This document shows, in pieces, positions 8,571-17,739 of a DNA stretch of 43,950 nucleotides. Source of the DNA: Proteiniclasticum sediminis. GTDB taxonomy: Bacteria; Bacillota; Clostridia; Clostridiales; Clostridiaceae. The position numbers and the translations under genes are program-made. The notes under the pieces are model-generated. The model saw only the letters and a list, made by a program, of their open reading frames with translations, was not told the DNA's origin and ran no database searches. The DNA lies in contig NZ_JAGSCS010000021.1 in the NCBI RefSeq assembly GCF_018128025.1, positions 1 through 43,950 of the forward strand. Direction: 5' to 3'. Position 1 is the stretch's first letter. Each line of letters begins with the position of its first letter.

Positions 8571-9301
8571 TCATTGGAATTTTTGGAGCCCAGGGTCAGA
8601 TGGGGAAGGTCCTCACCGAGCTCTATGGCGAGGAACGGCCAGAGATCCAGATCCTCGCCATGGGTCGGAATCATCAGGAGCTTCCGCCAGCGGGACCTCA
8701 TCCCCATGTGGTCATTGATTTTTCCCATAAGGATGCCCTGGAGTCCGTTTTGAGTCTCTGTAGGGGGAATCAGATCCCCCTGGTTCTGGCCACCACGGGC
8801 TACGATGCGGCGGATAAAGCGAAGATCGAGAAAGCTTCCCAGGAGATTCCCATTTTCCAAAGCGCCAATCTCAGTCTGGGTGTCCATGTGCTGAAAATCT
8901 TGGCGCGAGAAGCCGCAAGGCTTCTCGGAGACTCCGCCGATATTGAAATCATTGAAAAGCACCATAACCGAAAAAAAGATGCCCCCAGCGGTACGGCCTT
9001 GCTGCTGCTGGACGCGGTGACCAAAGAAGGGGAACCCCATAAAACCGTCCATGGCCGGGAAGGGCAGTCCCTCCGGGAAAAGGGCGAGATCGGTATCCAT
9101 GCCGTTCGAGGGGGAACCCTCGTCGGAGAGCATACCCTGCTCTTCGCCCTGGAGAGTGAATCCCTGGAACTAACCCACCGCGGGGAATCCAAGAGACTCT
9201 TTGCCAAAGGCGCCATGAAGGCGGCCGACTACATCATCACCCAGGCACCCGGCCTTTATGGTATGGATGACCTGTTTGGAGGAGGAAAGATCCATGAATG
9301 A
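8567..9301 (+). CDS. dapB: 4-hydroxy-tetrahydrodipicolinate reductase DapB
   Basis: Reduces the DapA product to tetrahydrodipicolinate with NAD(P)H. It has 244 residues with the Rossmann loop [10 protein letters not shown] at the N-terminus and the signature [15 protein letters not shown] (about 130-144), which contains the catalytic His pair and Lys. It overlaps dapA by 4 nt after GGGAGGAGG. The protein is slightly shorter than the E. coli enzyme but typical of Firmicutes. Confidence 0.95.
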   Translation: MIIGIFGAQGQMGKVLTELYGEERPEIQILAMGRNHQELPPAGPHPHVVIDFSHKDALESVLSLCRGNQIPLVLATTGYDAADKAKIEKASQEIPIFQSANLSLGVHVLKILAREAARLLGDSADIEIIEKHHNRKKDAPSGTALLLLDAVTKEGEPHKTVHGREGQSLREKGEIGIHAVRGGTLVGEHTLLFALESESLELTHRGESKRLFAKGAMKAADYIITQAPGLYGMDDLFGGGKIHE

Positions 9302-10004
9302 AGAATTTTTGACCGACGCTTATGCCATTGCGGCCTATATTAAGAATGCCGTGAAGAAGACTCCGGTAAAGCTCTATGTTAAGGGTGATCTCACCCCAAA
9401 GGACTTTGCAGGGCTCAAAGCCTTTGGCGCCTCAGGCTCCTTTACCGTCTTTGGGGAGAGCAGTGCCGTGGAACAGTTCCTGGAGGAGAAAAAAGAAAAA
9501 ATTGAAGATCTGGTCCTGGAATGTGACCGGAGAAATTCTGCGATCCCACTTCTAGACCTAACAAAGGTGGATGCCCGAATTGAGCCGGGAGCCTACATTC
9601 GAGAGTTTGTCACCATCGCAAAAAGCGCGGTGATCATGATGGGCGCGGTGATTAACATCGGAGCCGTCATCGGGGAAGGCACCATGGTGGATATGAATGC
9701 CGTGGTGGGCGCCCGGGGAACCATCGGAAAAAACTGCCACATTGGAGCAGGAGCCGTGGTGGCCGGCGTGTTGGAACCACCGTCCAAGACACCGGTGATC
9801 ATTGAGGATGGGGTCCTGGTGGGGGCCAATGCAGTAATCCTGGAAGGCGTCCGCATCGGACGAAATGCCGTGGTAGCTGCTGGAGCCGTGGTAACGGAGG
9901 ATGTCCCGGAAGAGGCGGTGGTGGCAGGCTCGCCAGCGAAGATCATCAAGATGAAGGATGAAAAAACCCTGGAGAAGACGAAGATTTTGGAAGATTTGAG
10001 GTGA
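9294..10004 (+). CDS. dapH: Tetrahydrodipicolinate N-acetyltransferase DapH
   Basis: Acetylates tetrahydrodipicolinate using acetyl-CoA, which marks the acetylase variant of the pathway rather than the succinylase or dehydrogenase variants. It has 236 residues, exactly the usual DapH length: an alpha-helical N-terminal domain (about 1-85) and a left-handed parallel beta-helix of hexapeptide repeats (about 100-215) ending in [10 protein letters not shown]. The ATG at 9294 has GGAGGA 7-9 nt upstream and overlaps dapB by 8 nt; an earlier in-frame ATG lacks a ribosome site. Confidence 0.94.
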   Translation: MNEEFLTDAYAIAAYIKNAVKKTPVKLYVKGDLTPKDFAGLKAFGASGSFTVFGESSAVEQFLEEKKEKIEDLVLECDRRNSAIPLLDLTKVDARIEPGAYIREFVTIAKSAVIMMGAVINIGAVIGEGTMVDMNAVVGARGTIGKNCHIGAGAVVAGVLEPPSKTPVIIEDGVLVGANAVILEGVRIGRNAVVAAGAVVTEDVPEEAVVAGSPAKIIKMKDEKTLEKTKILEDLR

Positions 10005-10008
10005 GAAT

Positions 10009-11202
10009 ATGACGTGGAGAGAAGAAGGGCAGAAGTACATCCTCCCCCTTTATGGTCGGCTGCCCCTGGACATTGTCCGGGGAGAGGGCATGTATCTTTT
10101 TGATTCCGAGGGGAAGCGCTACCTGGATTTTTACTCCGGGATTGCGGTAAACACATTAGGCCATGGTCATCCGGAGGTTCTGGCCGCGGTGGAGGAGCAG
10201 ATGAAGAAATACTTCCATCTCTCCAACTATTTTGTCACCGAAAGCCAGGTGGAGCTGGCGAAGCTCCTAGTGGAAAACAGCTTTGCCGGCAAAGTGTTCT
10301 TTGCCAATTCGGGCACGGAAGCCAATGAAGCCATGATTAAGCTTGCCCGAAAGTACGGACGGGAAATCTCCCCCTCCAAGTTCCGCTTTGTGGCGCTGAA
10401 CCGGGGATTCCATGGACGGACCCTGGGCGGATTGAGCCTCACGGCCAATCCAGCCTACAAGGAGCAGTTTGGCGATCTCATGCCTGGAGTGACCCATGTG
10501 GATCTCAACGACGCGGAAGCGCTGGAAAGAGCTGTAGATGATCATACCTGCGGAATTATCTTTGAGGTGATCCAGGGCGAAGGGGGACTTTCGGGGGTTA
10601 ACCCAGAGTTTGTAAAAAGGATCAAGGAAGTGGCTAAAAAGCACAACGCCCTCATCCTGGTGGATGAGGTGCAGACGGGGCTGCTTCGAACGGGAAAGCT
10701 CTTTGCCTATGAGCATCTTGATCTGGTTCCCGATGCTATGACCCTGGCGAAAGGACTGGGAGGAGGACTCCCCATCGGGGCTCTCCTGGTGTCGCCCCGA
10801 CTGGAAAATGTCTTAAAGCCTGGAGAACATGGCTCCACCTTTGGCGGAAATCCCGTGGCGGCAGCTGCGGGAGCGGCAGTGATGCGGGTACTTCTTCGGC
10901 CGGAGTTCCAGGAAAATGTTTGGGAATGCAGTACTTTGCTTCGAAAGGGACTGGAGGTCCTTCAGATGAAGTATCCGGAGATCATCGGGGAGATTCGGGG
11001 CAGGGGTCTCATGCTGGGCGTAGAGGTGGGAAGCCATGCCCTCACCTTAAGGGACTTCGCCCAGGAGGAAGGCCTCCTCCTCAACATCACGGGAAAGACG
11101 GTTCTTCGGCTTCTGCCGGCCCTCATCCTCACGAAAGTGGAGATTGAGGAATTTCTGAGAATCCTGGATAATGGAATGATGAAGATTGCCAAAGGAGAAT
11201 GA
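10009..11202 (+). CDS. Class III aminotransferase, probably N-acetyl-diaminopimelate aminotransferase
   Basis: A 397-residue fold-type I enzyme of the ArgD/acetylornithine aminotransferase family. It has SGTEAN (101-106), the PLP-stacking FHGRT (134-138), DEVQTG (219-224) and the Schiff-base K248 in TLAKGLGGGLPIG. Between dapH and the deacetylase it most likely makes N-acetyl-LL-diaminopimelate from N-acetyl-2-amino-6-oxopimelate with glutamate. ArgD enzymes are known to handle both this and acetylornithine, so a second role in arginine synthesis cannot be excluded; no arg genes are nearby. It starts 4 nt after dapH behind GAGGTGAG. Confidence 0.85.
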   Translation: MTWREEGQKYILPLYGRLPLDIVRGEGMYLFDSEGKRYLDFYSGIAVNTLGHGHPEVLAAVEEQMKKYFHLSNYFVTESQVELAKLLVENSFAGKVFFANSGTEANEAMIKLARKYGREISPSKFRFVALNRGFHGRTLGGLSLTANPAYKEQFGDLMPGVTHVDLNDAEALERAVDDHTCGIIFEVIQGEGGLSGVNPEFVKRIKEVAKKHNALILVDEVQTGLLRTGKLFAYEHLDLVPDAMTLAKGLGGGLPIGALLVSPRLENVLKPGEHGSTFGGNPVAAAAGAAVMRVLLRPEFQENVWECSTLLRKGLEVLQMKYPEIIGEIRGRGLMLGVEVGSHALTLRDFAQEEGLLLNITGKTVLRLLPALILTKVEIEEFLRILDNGMMKIAKGE

Positions 11203-11204
11203 TC

Positions 11205-12332
11205 ATGGAGCACATTGCACTGGAAAACTATGTCCGTGAAACTCGAAGAGCCCTGCACCGGATTCCGGAACTGGCCTTTGATTTGCCAAAGACCTCTGCC
11301 TATATTTATCAGGAACTCAAAAGTTTTGGCTATTCGCCCATCGCCACGGCAAAAACCGGATGGATAGCCGTGCTTCCGGGGAAGACGGAAGAGGCTGTGG
11401 CTTTCCGGGCGGATATGGATGCGTTGCCGGTGACCGAGGATACAGGCATGGATTTTGCCTCTGAACATCCCGGGAAAATGCATGCCTGCGGCCATGACGG
11501 CCATATGGCCATGCTGCTGGGCTTTGCCAAAAAGCTGAAAGTATTGCCCACCCCCGAGAAAACTGTAGTGCTGATCTTTCAGCCGGCAGAGGAGGCTCCA
11601 GGGGGTGCCCGGCTCATCATGGAGAGCGGGATCCTGAAAACATTGAAGGTCCAAAGCATCTTTGGTTTCCACCTCTATCCCGGGCTACCGGAAGGGGTTC
11701 TGGGTCTGACGAAAGGACCCATGATGGCAAGAAACGGAGAGTTTGATCTCACTATCCGAGGAAAAAGTTCCCATGCGGGACAGCCCCACGAAGGCGCGGA
11801 TGCGCTCCTCGCTGGAGCATCCCTGGTGAACAGCATCCAGACCATCGGGTCCCGGAACCTGAATCCGCTTTCGCCCTTTGTGGTGAATGTGGGGACGTTT
11901 AACGCGGGCGAAGCCCGCAATATCGTCGCAGGACGAGCAGAACTTACGGGGACCATCCGCAGCTTTGACAAAGAGTCCTACAAGAAAATTAAAGAGAAGC
12001 TGCACCATCTGGCAAAAGGGGCCGAACTCAGCTATGGTGTCACGGTGGATCTGGAGATTCGGGATTATTATCCCGAGGTCAATAATGACGAGAACCTGGT
12101 GGAGAAGATCATGACCATGCTTCCTGAAAGTGCCTACCAAGTACTTAAACCGGTAATGCTGGCCGAGGACTTCTCCTTCTACCAGCAGAAGATTCCCGGG
12201 GTATTCATGTTCTTAGGGACCAGAAAACCGGAGGAACCCTATTATTCTCTGCACAGTGCCAAGTTTAATTTTGACGAACAGCTCTTGCAGTTGGGGATTG
12301 AGTACTACACACAGATTATTAACATTTTATAA
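11205..12332 (+). CDS. M20 family N-acetyl-diaminopimelate deacetylase
   Basis: Removes the acetyl group from N-acetyl-LL-diaminopimelate to give LL-diaminopimelate for DapF. It is a metal-dependent M20D amidohydrolase of 375 residues with MHACGHDGH (92-100), the QPAEEAPGG segment with the catalytic Glu pair (about 129-130), a dimerisation domain with the HAGQPHEGADAL stretch, and a late AEDFSFY metal ligand segment. I prefer the ATG at 11205 because AGGAG lies 7 nt upstream; an ATG at 11199 overlaps the previous stop as ATGA but has the ribosome site only 1 nt away. It is the last gene of the operon. The family includes hippurate and indoleacetyl hydrolases, so the assignment rests partly on context. 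Confidence 0.87.
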   Translation: MEHIALENYVRETRRALHRIPELAFDLPKTSAYIYQELKSFGYSPIATAKTGWIAVLPGKTEEAVAFRADMDALPVTEDTGMDFASEHPGKMHACGHDGHMAMLLGFAKKLKVLPTPEKTVVLIFQPAEEAPGGARLIMESGILKTLKVQSIFGFHLYPGLPEGVLGLTKGPMMARNGEFDLTIRGKSSHAGQPHEGADALLAGASLVNSIQTIGSRNLNPLSPFVVNVGTFNAGEARNIVAGRAELTGTIRSFDKESYKKIKEKLHHLAKGAELSYGVTVDLEIRDYYPEVNNDENLVEKIMTMLPESAYQVLKPVMLAEDFSFYQQKIPGVFMFLGTRKPEEPYYSLHSAKFNFDEQLLQLGIEYYTQIINIL

Positions 12333-12336
12333 ATAT

Positions 12337-12395
12337 AAAACTGATAATAAAACACGTTAATCAGAATATGATTAACGTGTTTTATTATCAGTTTT
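12337..12395 (+). terminator. Very long perfect terminator stem after the lysine operon
   Basis: A 27-bp perfect inverted repeat, 12337-12363 and 12369-12395, with loop GAATA, beginning 4 nt after the stop. It starts AAAACTGATAA and ends TTATCAGTTTT, so each strand ends in a short T-run. It could terminate transcripts from both directions. Confidence 0.8.
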
Positions 12396-12720
12396 GCAAA
12401 TTGAATTAAATCTAATCAGACTGAAGATGATCAATTTAAAACAATTGCATAATGCAGAATGGAATAAATAGCACTAAAAAATGTCTAAAATCTAGTGGAA
12501 TAATTTGATTTATTAATGTAAAGTGAAAAGTAAGAAAGTTCAATCTTTAACACAGGCTAATGCTATTCAATAGAAAGTTGAATAGCGTTTATTCAGGGTA
12601 TTAGGAAATTAAACCTATGAATTATCCATAACTCACCAATTAATAATAGCAGAGACCCGATTATTGGACAGTATATGCTATAAAGTGTAAGAAATAAACG
12701 AATACTTGGAGGAGAATTAT
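12396..12720 (+). other. AT-rich region upstream of the cas operon
   Basis: No gene seen. It contains a 9-bp perfect hairpin, GCTATTCAA (12562-12570) with TTGAATAGC (12578-12586), without a T-run. An extended -10 element TGCTATAAA (12677-12684), without a good -35 box, lies about 37 nt before the cas3 start and is the best candidate cas promoter. The ribosome site GGAGGAG is at 12708-12714. The composition drops sharply to AT-rich at this point. Confidence 0.45.
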
Positions 12721-15135
12721 ATGAGTATTGCTCGTTTCACAGAAGACGGAAGAGAACAGCTGCTACAAGATCATTTGTTCTCTGTTGCAAATCTCGCAAA
12801 GAGATATGCTGAAAAAATTGGGCTGGGAAGTTTTGGTGAAGTAAGCGGATTGTTACATGATTATGGAAAGTATGATCTTAGGTTTCAACGGTATTTGAAT
12901 TCTGCCAGCGGAAAATATAAGTATTGTGATGCAGATTATCTTGATCCCGTTGCAAATAAAGGAAAGATAGACCATTCCACTCCAGGAGCGTTATATCTTA
13001 AGAATGTAAATGGGCTACATCAGAATATAAAAGAAATACTCACATTAATTACAGCTGTGCATCATGGTGGACTGATCGATTTCATATCACCAGATGGAAC
13101 TATGCCATTAAGTAAACGTCTTGAAAAATCGATGAGTACAGATGGGTTTCAAAAGGCCGAAAAGGATAAGTTTGATTTCGAACTTAGTCGACGAGTAAAC
13201 GTTGAAAAACTACAGCAAGAGTACAAAGAGTACATAAAGAAGTTTAAGAATATCGAGAATAATAACATTCGGCTATTCCTAATGGGATTAACGATCAAAT
13301 TTCTCTATAGCTGTCTTATCGATGCTGATCGTACGGATTCTACAGCATTTGAGGATTCAGATAAGTATTCAATTTTATATGATAATCAACCGAATTGGGA
13401 GCAAATGATTCAAGCGCTTGAGAAGCACCTTACTCGTTTTAAAGTTAGAAATGACATTGACCTTTATCGGAGAAAGATATCTGATCAATGTCAGGAGAAA
13501 GCAGGATTACCAGGTGGGATCTTCAGGCTAAACGTACCTACAGGTGGGGGGAAGACCTTGGCAAGTCTAAGATTTGCCCTTGAGCATGCTAAGAAGAATA
13601 ATCTTGATCACATATTCTATATAATTCCATATACGTCAATCATTGATCAGAATGCAGAAGATGTAAGAGCTATTTTTAAGGAATACGGGTTGGAAGATCT
13701 TGTTTTAGAGCATCATTCTAATCTGACCGATGAAAAAAATACAGAAATCAATAATATTTTAATGGATAATTGGAATGCACCCATTGTGTTTACAACTATG
13801 GTCCAGTTCCTAGAAGCTTTGTTCGCAGGAGGAACAAGAAGTCCGAGAAGGTTTCATCAGTTAGGAAAATCGGTTATTATCTTTGATGAGATACAGACTA
13901 TTGGAATTAAAAATATCTTTATGTACAATGCTGCCATACAATATTTGACTGAGTTTGCAGGGTCGAGTGTAGTGTTGTGTACTGCGACTCAACCTGTTCT
14001 TGATAATGAAATATTGGCACCTCATCAGCTAAAGATTTCAGAGCATAACGATATTTCTGCTGGAATTCCAGAGATGGATCAAGTCTTTGAACGAGTGAAG
14101 ACGATAGATAAGAGCGGGATATTGAACTGGTCACACTCAGATACCGTCGAAATTATCATGAATGAATTTAAAAATGGTAATTCGGTTTTAACCATTACGA
14201 ACACAAAAAATGCAGCAAAGGAGCTTGTTGAGCTGATTTCCAGTAAGCTAACCATGCCCTATCATTTGAGCACAAGTATGTGTGCCAGACATCGTAAGGA
14301 GATCCTGAAGAAGATCAGAGAAGATTTGGTTAAACATCAAAAAAAAGAAGGACCTCCGGTTATCTGTGTAAGCACACAATTGATTGAAGCGGGTGTCGAT
14401 GTTGATTTCGATGCGGTCATACGTCATTTAGCTGGTGTGGATAGCATTGTTCAAGCTGCGGGAAGATGCAACCGAAGTGGGTTAAGGGAAGAACTTGGGA
14501 GACTCTATGTGGTAGATCCTATTGAGGAGAAGATCGCAAAACTTGAGGACATTAGAAGAGGAAGAGAAGTTACAAAAAGAGTTTTCAGCGATTTTTACGA
14601 GCAAAATCCGAATAAAGATCTTCAGATTATTAACCCGATAGTAATTCAGAATTATTTTACGCAGTATTACTTTAATCGAAAGTCACAGATGGACTATCCC
14701 GTTTTTTTAGGAAAGTATGAAGTTAGTGATAATTTATTCCGTCTTCTATCCTCTAATGAGATCAGTCGATGTCAGGCAAATCGAATAAATTCAACGAGCG
14801 CTCCATATTTTGCTTATGCGTTTCAAACAGCTGCAAATGAATTTAAGGCCATCGATGCGCTAACACAAGGAGTAATCGTGCCATATTTAGAGGGGAAAGA
14901 GATTATTAATCGACTTTGCGCAAGTAAGAATCCTTATGAAATTTCAGCACTACTTAAAGAAGCACAGCAGTATTCGATAAATCTTTTCGACTATCAAATT
15001 AAAGAGTTATTTAAAAATCAATATTTGCATGAAACCCAGATTAAGTCAGGAATATTTTATCTTAGTGAGGAGGGATATGATGATACTTACGGGCTGTACC
15101 TAAATGACCATCCAGAAAATGTCTATATTTTTTAA
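12721..15135 (+). CDS. cas3: CRISPR-associated nuclease-helicase Cas3 (type I-C)
   Basis: Interference effector that is recruited by Cascade to a bound target, nicks it and degrades it while unwinding. It has 804 residues. The N-terminal HD nuclease shows DHLF (H18), LLHDYGK with HD at 46-47, and HH at 114-115. The superfamily 2 helicase has Walker A in VPTGGGKT (272-279), the DEIQ box (389-392), a TAT-type motif III (CTATQP) and motif VI as QAAGRCNRSG. HD and helicase are fused in the usual order. The ATG has GGAGGAG 6 nt upstream; a TTG at 12706 in frame lies within the ribosome site and is not the start. cas5c follows after 13 nt. Confidence 0.95.
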   Translation: MSIARFTEDGREQLLQDHLFSVANLAKRYAEKIGLGSFGEVSGLLHDYGKYDLRFQRYLNSASGKYKYCDADYLDPVANKGKIDHSTPGALYLKNVNGLHQNIKEILTLITAVHHGGLIDFISPDGTMPLSKRLEKSMSTDGFQKAEKDKFDFELSRRVNVEKLQQEYKEYIKKFKNIENNNIRLFLMGLTIKFLYSCLIDADRTDSTAFEDSDKYSILYDNQPNWEQMIQALEKHLTRFKVRNDIDLYRRKISDQCQEKAGLPGGIFRLNVPTGGGKTLASLRFALEHAKKNNLDHIFYIIPYTSIIDQNAEDVRAIFKEYGLEDLVLEHHSNLTDEKNTEINNILMDNWNAPIVFTTMVQFLEALFAGGTRSPRRFHQLGKSVIIFDEIQTIGIKNIFMYNAAIQYLTEFAGSSVVLCTATQPVLDNEILAPHQLKISEHNDISAGIPEMDQVFERVKTIDKSGILNWSHSDTVEIIMNEFKNGNSVLTITNTKNAAKELVELISSKLTMPYHLSTSMCARHRKEILKKIREDLVKHQKKEGPPVICVSTQLIEAGVDVDFDAVIRHLAGVDSIVQAAGRCNRSGLREELGRLYVVDPIEEKIAKLEDIRRGREVTKRVFSDFYEQNPNKDLQIINPIVIQNYFTQYYFNRKSQMDYPVFLGKYEVSDNLFRLLSSNEISRCQANRINSTSAPYFAYAFQTAANEFKAIDALTQGVIVPYLEGKEIINRLCASKNPYEISALLKEAQQYSINLFDYQIKELFKNQYLHETQIKSGIFYLSEEGYDDTYGLYLNDHPENVYIF

Positions 15136-15148
15136 GAAGGAGGAACCT

Positions 15149-15847
15149 ATGCGAAATCAAATCGAGTTTGTGGTCTATGGAAGATATGCTTTGTTTACGG
15201 ATCCCTTAACACGAGTCGGGGGAGAAAAATGCAGCTATCAGATTCCCACATATCAGGCGCTAAAAGGGATTTGTGAATCGATTTATTGGAAACCGACTTT
15301 TAATTGGGTTATTGATTCTATTAGAGTTATCAATCCTATCCGATTGCAGTCTCAAGGAATTCGACCGATTGGATACAATGGTGGGAATAGTCTTTCTTAC
15401 TATACATATTTAGTCGAGCCAAAATACGAAGTAAGAGCACATTTTGAGTGGAATTTATTTAGGGACGACCTGTCCTTTGATCGTAATGAAGGGAAACACC
15501 ACAGTATCGCCGTTCGTATGCTAGAGAAAGGTGGTCGGAGAGATATTTTTTTGGGTACAAGAGAATGCCAAGGTTATGTAGAACCCACGAAATACGGTGA
15601 TGCTACAAGTTATTACCAAGGACAAGAGGAAATGGCTTTTGGACTACTGTACCACAGTTTTATTTATCCATCAGAAAGCGGACAATCAGAGCTATTAGCA
15701 ACTTTTTCGGCTCCAATTATGCGTCATGGCGAAATTGTTTACGATGATAAAATTGAAGACTTACCCAAGAGGTTTGTTCGTAATTATGCTTATGAGAAGA
15801 TAATGACCTCTGGCCTTCAAGAGTTTGAAGAAGGAGGCTGGATTTAG
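15149..15847 (+). CDS. cas5c: Cas5c (Cas5d), pre-crRNA endoribonuclease of type I-C
   Basis: In type I-C, where no Cas6 exists, Cas5c both cuts the repeat RNA and caps the 5' end of the crRNA. The product has 232 residues with the RAMP-like N-terminus (IEFVVYGRYALFTDP). The catalytic residues described for the Bacillus halodurans enzyme, Y46, K116 and H117, are at the same numbers here (Y46 in ICESIYW; K116-H117 in NEGKHHS), so processing activity is expected. The ATG at 15149 follows AAGGAGG by 5 nt. An upstream in-frame start overlaps cas3 and has no ribosome site. The stop shares one base with the GTG of cas8c. Confidence 0.95.
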   Translation: MRNQIEFVVYGRYALFTDPLTRVGGEKCSYQIPTYQALKGICESIYWKPTFNWVIDSIRVINPIRLQSQGIRPIGYNGGNSLSYYTYLVEPKYEVRAHFEWNLFRDDLSFDRNEGKHHSIAVRMLEKGGRRDIFLGTRECQGYVEPTKYGDATSYYQGQEEMAFGLLYHSFIYPSESGQSELLATFSAPIMRHGEIVYDDKIEDLPKRFVRNYAYEKIMTSGLQEFEEGGWI

Positions 15848-17739
15848 TGAGCTGGATCACATCGTTGTATGACACTTATGTAAAAAATACATCAATGATT
15901 GGAAATGAACTTGACAGTGAAGTGCCATTAATTCCTGTTTTTCACATGACCATGCAAGCAACTATTGAAGTCGCTCTCAACGAAAAAGGTGAGTTTCGAC
16001 GGGCAGAAATTGTGGATGGATCTGAGCAAACAATAATCATACCATGTACGGAAGCTTCATCTGTTCGTGCAGGACAAAAGCCCGAACCACATCCTTTAAT
16101 TGATAAGTTGCAGTATTTAGCTAAAGATTATGATCGGTATGGTGAAAAGTATCACGGCTATGACAAATATTTAGAACAGCTGAAAAAATGGGCCGATCAT
16201 GAAGGTGTAGACTCAAAAGTGCGAGCTATATATCGGTATATTGAAACAGGAACATTAATATCTGATCTAATTGAAAGTCAGGTTTTTACTCTTGACGCAG
16301 ACACTCTAAGTTGGGGGATAAGAGCAGAACAAGCCAAACCAAAGCTGAAACCTAATGAATCTGTTATTCGATGGGTTGTTGAAGAACCAGGGGTTTTAGA
16401 AAGTCGAACTTGGAAATCGAAAGACTTAATGGATAGCTGGATCGAATATTACCTTTCAACTCAACAGGAAATTGGGTTTTGCTATGTATTAGGTCAGATG
16501 GTTCCTCTGGCTGATAAGCACCCTAAAAATATCTATAACATGACGGCGAATGCAAAAATTATAAGTTCTAATGATAGTGTTAACTACACATATCGTGGCA
16601 GAGTAGAGAGCCCTGCTGAAAGCTATGGTCTCAGCCTGGAAGTCTCACAAAAAGCGCATAATGCATTGCGGTGGCTCATTGCAAAACAAGGTTATAATCG
16701 AGGGCGCAAAACTATGATCTGTTGGACCAATACAGGGGTTAAAGTGCCCGACATATATGATGATGGATTTGGTTTTTTAGATTCTGAAGATTTGGAACAA
16801 ACAGAAACAATAGATACAGGAGAGTATCTAGCATCAAGCCTGAAGAAAAAATTGAGAGGTTATCATAGCACCTTTGACAAGAGTACTCTCGTAAATCTGC
16901 TAGCTTTAGAATCAGTGACCGATGGGCGATTATCTATTACTTACTATAAGCAAATGGGAGCCTTAGATTTTATCGAGCGTCTGGAGAACTGGAATAATCA
17001 CTGTCAATGGCTGCATCGATATTATCGTATTACAGTTGGGCAAGATAAGTATAAGAATGTTCCATTTATAGGAGCACCATCTCCGATTAATATTGCTGAG
17101 ACTGTCTACGGAAATCGCAAGAATGTTGATGAGCGGCTAAAGTTAAAAACCGTTGAACGCATACAAAACTGTATTTTTGACGGAACACTTATCCCTCTTG
17201 ACTTGGTCAGGATGGCTTTTCAAAACACAGTAAACCGCGAGGGTTACACCGATGAGGGGCTGTTTGAAAAATCATTAAGTATTACATGTGCACTGGTGAA
17301 GAAGTACTATTTTGACTACAAAAAGGAGGTATATACAATGGCACTAGATAAAGAAAGAACGAGTCGTGATTATCTATATGGAAGGCTTTTAGCAGTTGCT
17401 CAAAATGTCGAACAGTGGGCATTAAGCAAGGCAGGGGAACAGAGACTGACTAATGCAGATCGCTTACTAAATCGTTTTTCTACGCATCCCTATACGACTT
17501 GGCAAACGTTAGAAGTGGGGCTAAAGCCATATTTGGATCGATTAAGTGGAGCGGGTTCAACACATCGAGAACAGTTAATCGATGAAATCATGTCATTGTT
17601 CAATCCAGAGGAGTTTATGAATAACCAACCTCTCGAAGGTGAATTCTTGCTCGGATATCATTGCCAGCGAGAAGATTTAAGAAGAAAAAAAGAGTTTGTA
17701 GCTGCAACGAATCACGATGAAAATGGAGGGAATGAGTAA
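15847..17739 (+). CDS. cas8c: Cas8c large subunit of the type I-C Cascade complex
   Basis: The large subunit that recognises the PAM and opens the target duplex. It has 630 residues, in the usual Csd1 range, and begins with the family-typical SWITSLYDTY. The GTG start is 9 nt after AAGGAGG and overlaps the cas5c stop by 1 nt. Family membership rests on N-terminal resemblance, length and operon position, since Cas8 proteins diverge fast. The last 133 codons are also translated separately as Cas11c (see that entry). The gene ends in TAATG, shared with cas7c. Confidence 0.93.
   Translation: MSWITSLYDTYVKNTSMIGNELDSEVPLIPVFHMTMQATIEVALNEKGEFRRAEIVDGSEQTIIIPCTEASSVRAGQKPEPHPLIDKLQYLAKDYDRYGEKYHGYDKYLEQLKKWADHEGVDSKVRAIYRYIETGTLISDLIESQVFTLDADTLSWGIRAEQAKPKLKPNESVIRWVVEEPGVLESRTWKSKDLMDSWIEYYLSTQQEIGFCYVLGQMVPLADKHPKNIYNMTANAKIISSNDSVNYTYRGRVESPAESYGLSLEVSQKAHNALRWLIAKQGYNRGRKTMICWTNTGVKVPDIYDDGFGFLDSEDLEQTETIDTGEYLASSLKKKLRGYHSTFDKSTLVNLLALESVTDGRLSITYYKQMGALDFIERLENWNNHCQWLHRYYRITVGQDKYKNVPFIGAPSPINIAETVYGNRKNVDERLKLKTVERIQNCIFDGTLIPLDLVRMAFQNTVNREGYTDEGLFEKSLSITCALVKKYYFDYKKEVYTMALDKERTSRDYLYGRLLAVAQNVEQWALSKAGEQRLTNADRLLNRFSTHPYTTWQTLEVGLKPYLDRLSGAGSTHREQLIDEIMSLFNPEEFMNNQPLEGEFLLGYHCQREDLRRKKEFVAATNHDENGGNE
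17338..17739 (+). CDS. cas11c: Cas11c small subunit from an internal start in cas8c
   Basis: Inside cas8c, in the same frame, an AAAAAGGAGGT (17320-17330) sits 7 nt before ATG (17338), codon 498 of cas8c. This is one of the strongest ribosome sites in the window and has no reason to exist inside a gene unless used. The product would be 133 residues, helical and charged (starting MALDKERTSRDYLYGRLLAV). It is known that type I-C, I-B and I-D systems make a separate Cas11 small subunit from the 3' end of cas8 or cas10d; this sequence fits that rule. Several copies would line the belly of Cascade. Confidence 0.85.
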   Translation: MALDKERTSRDYLYGRLLAVAQNVEQWALSKAGEQRLTNADRLLNRFSTHPYTTWQTLEVGLKPYLDRLSGAGSTHREQLIDEIMSLFNPEEFMNNQPLEGEFLLGYHCQREDLRRKKEFVAATNHDENGGNE

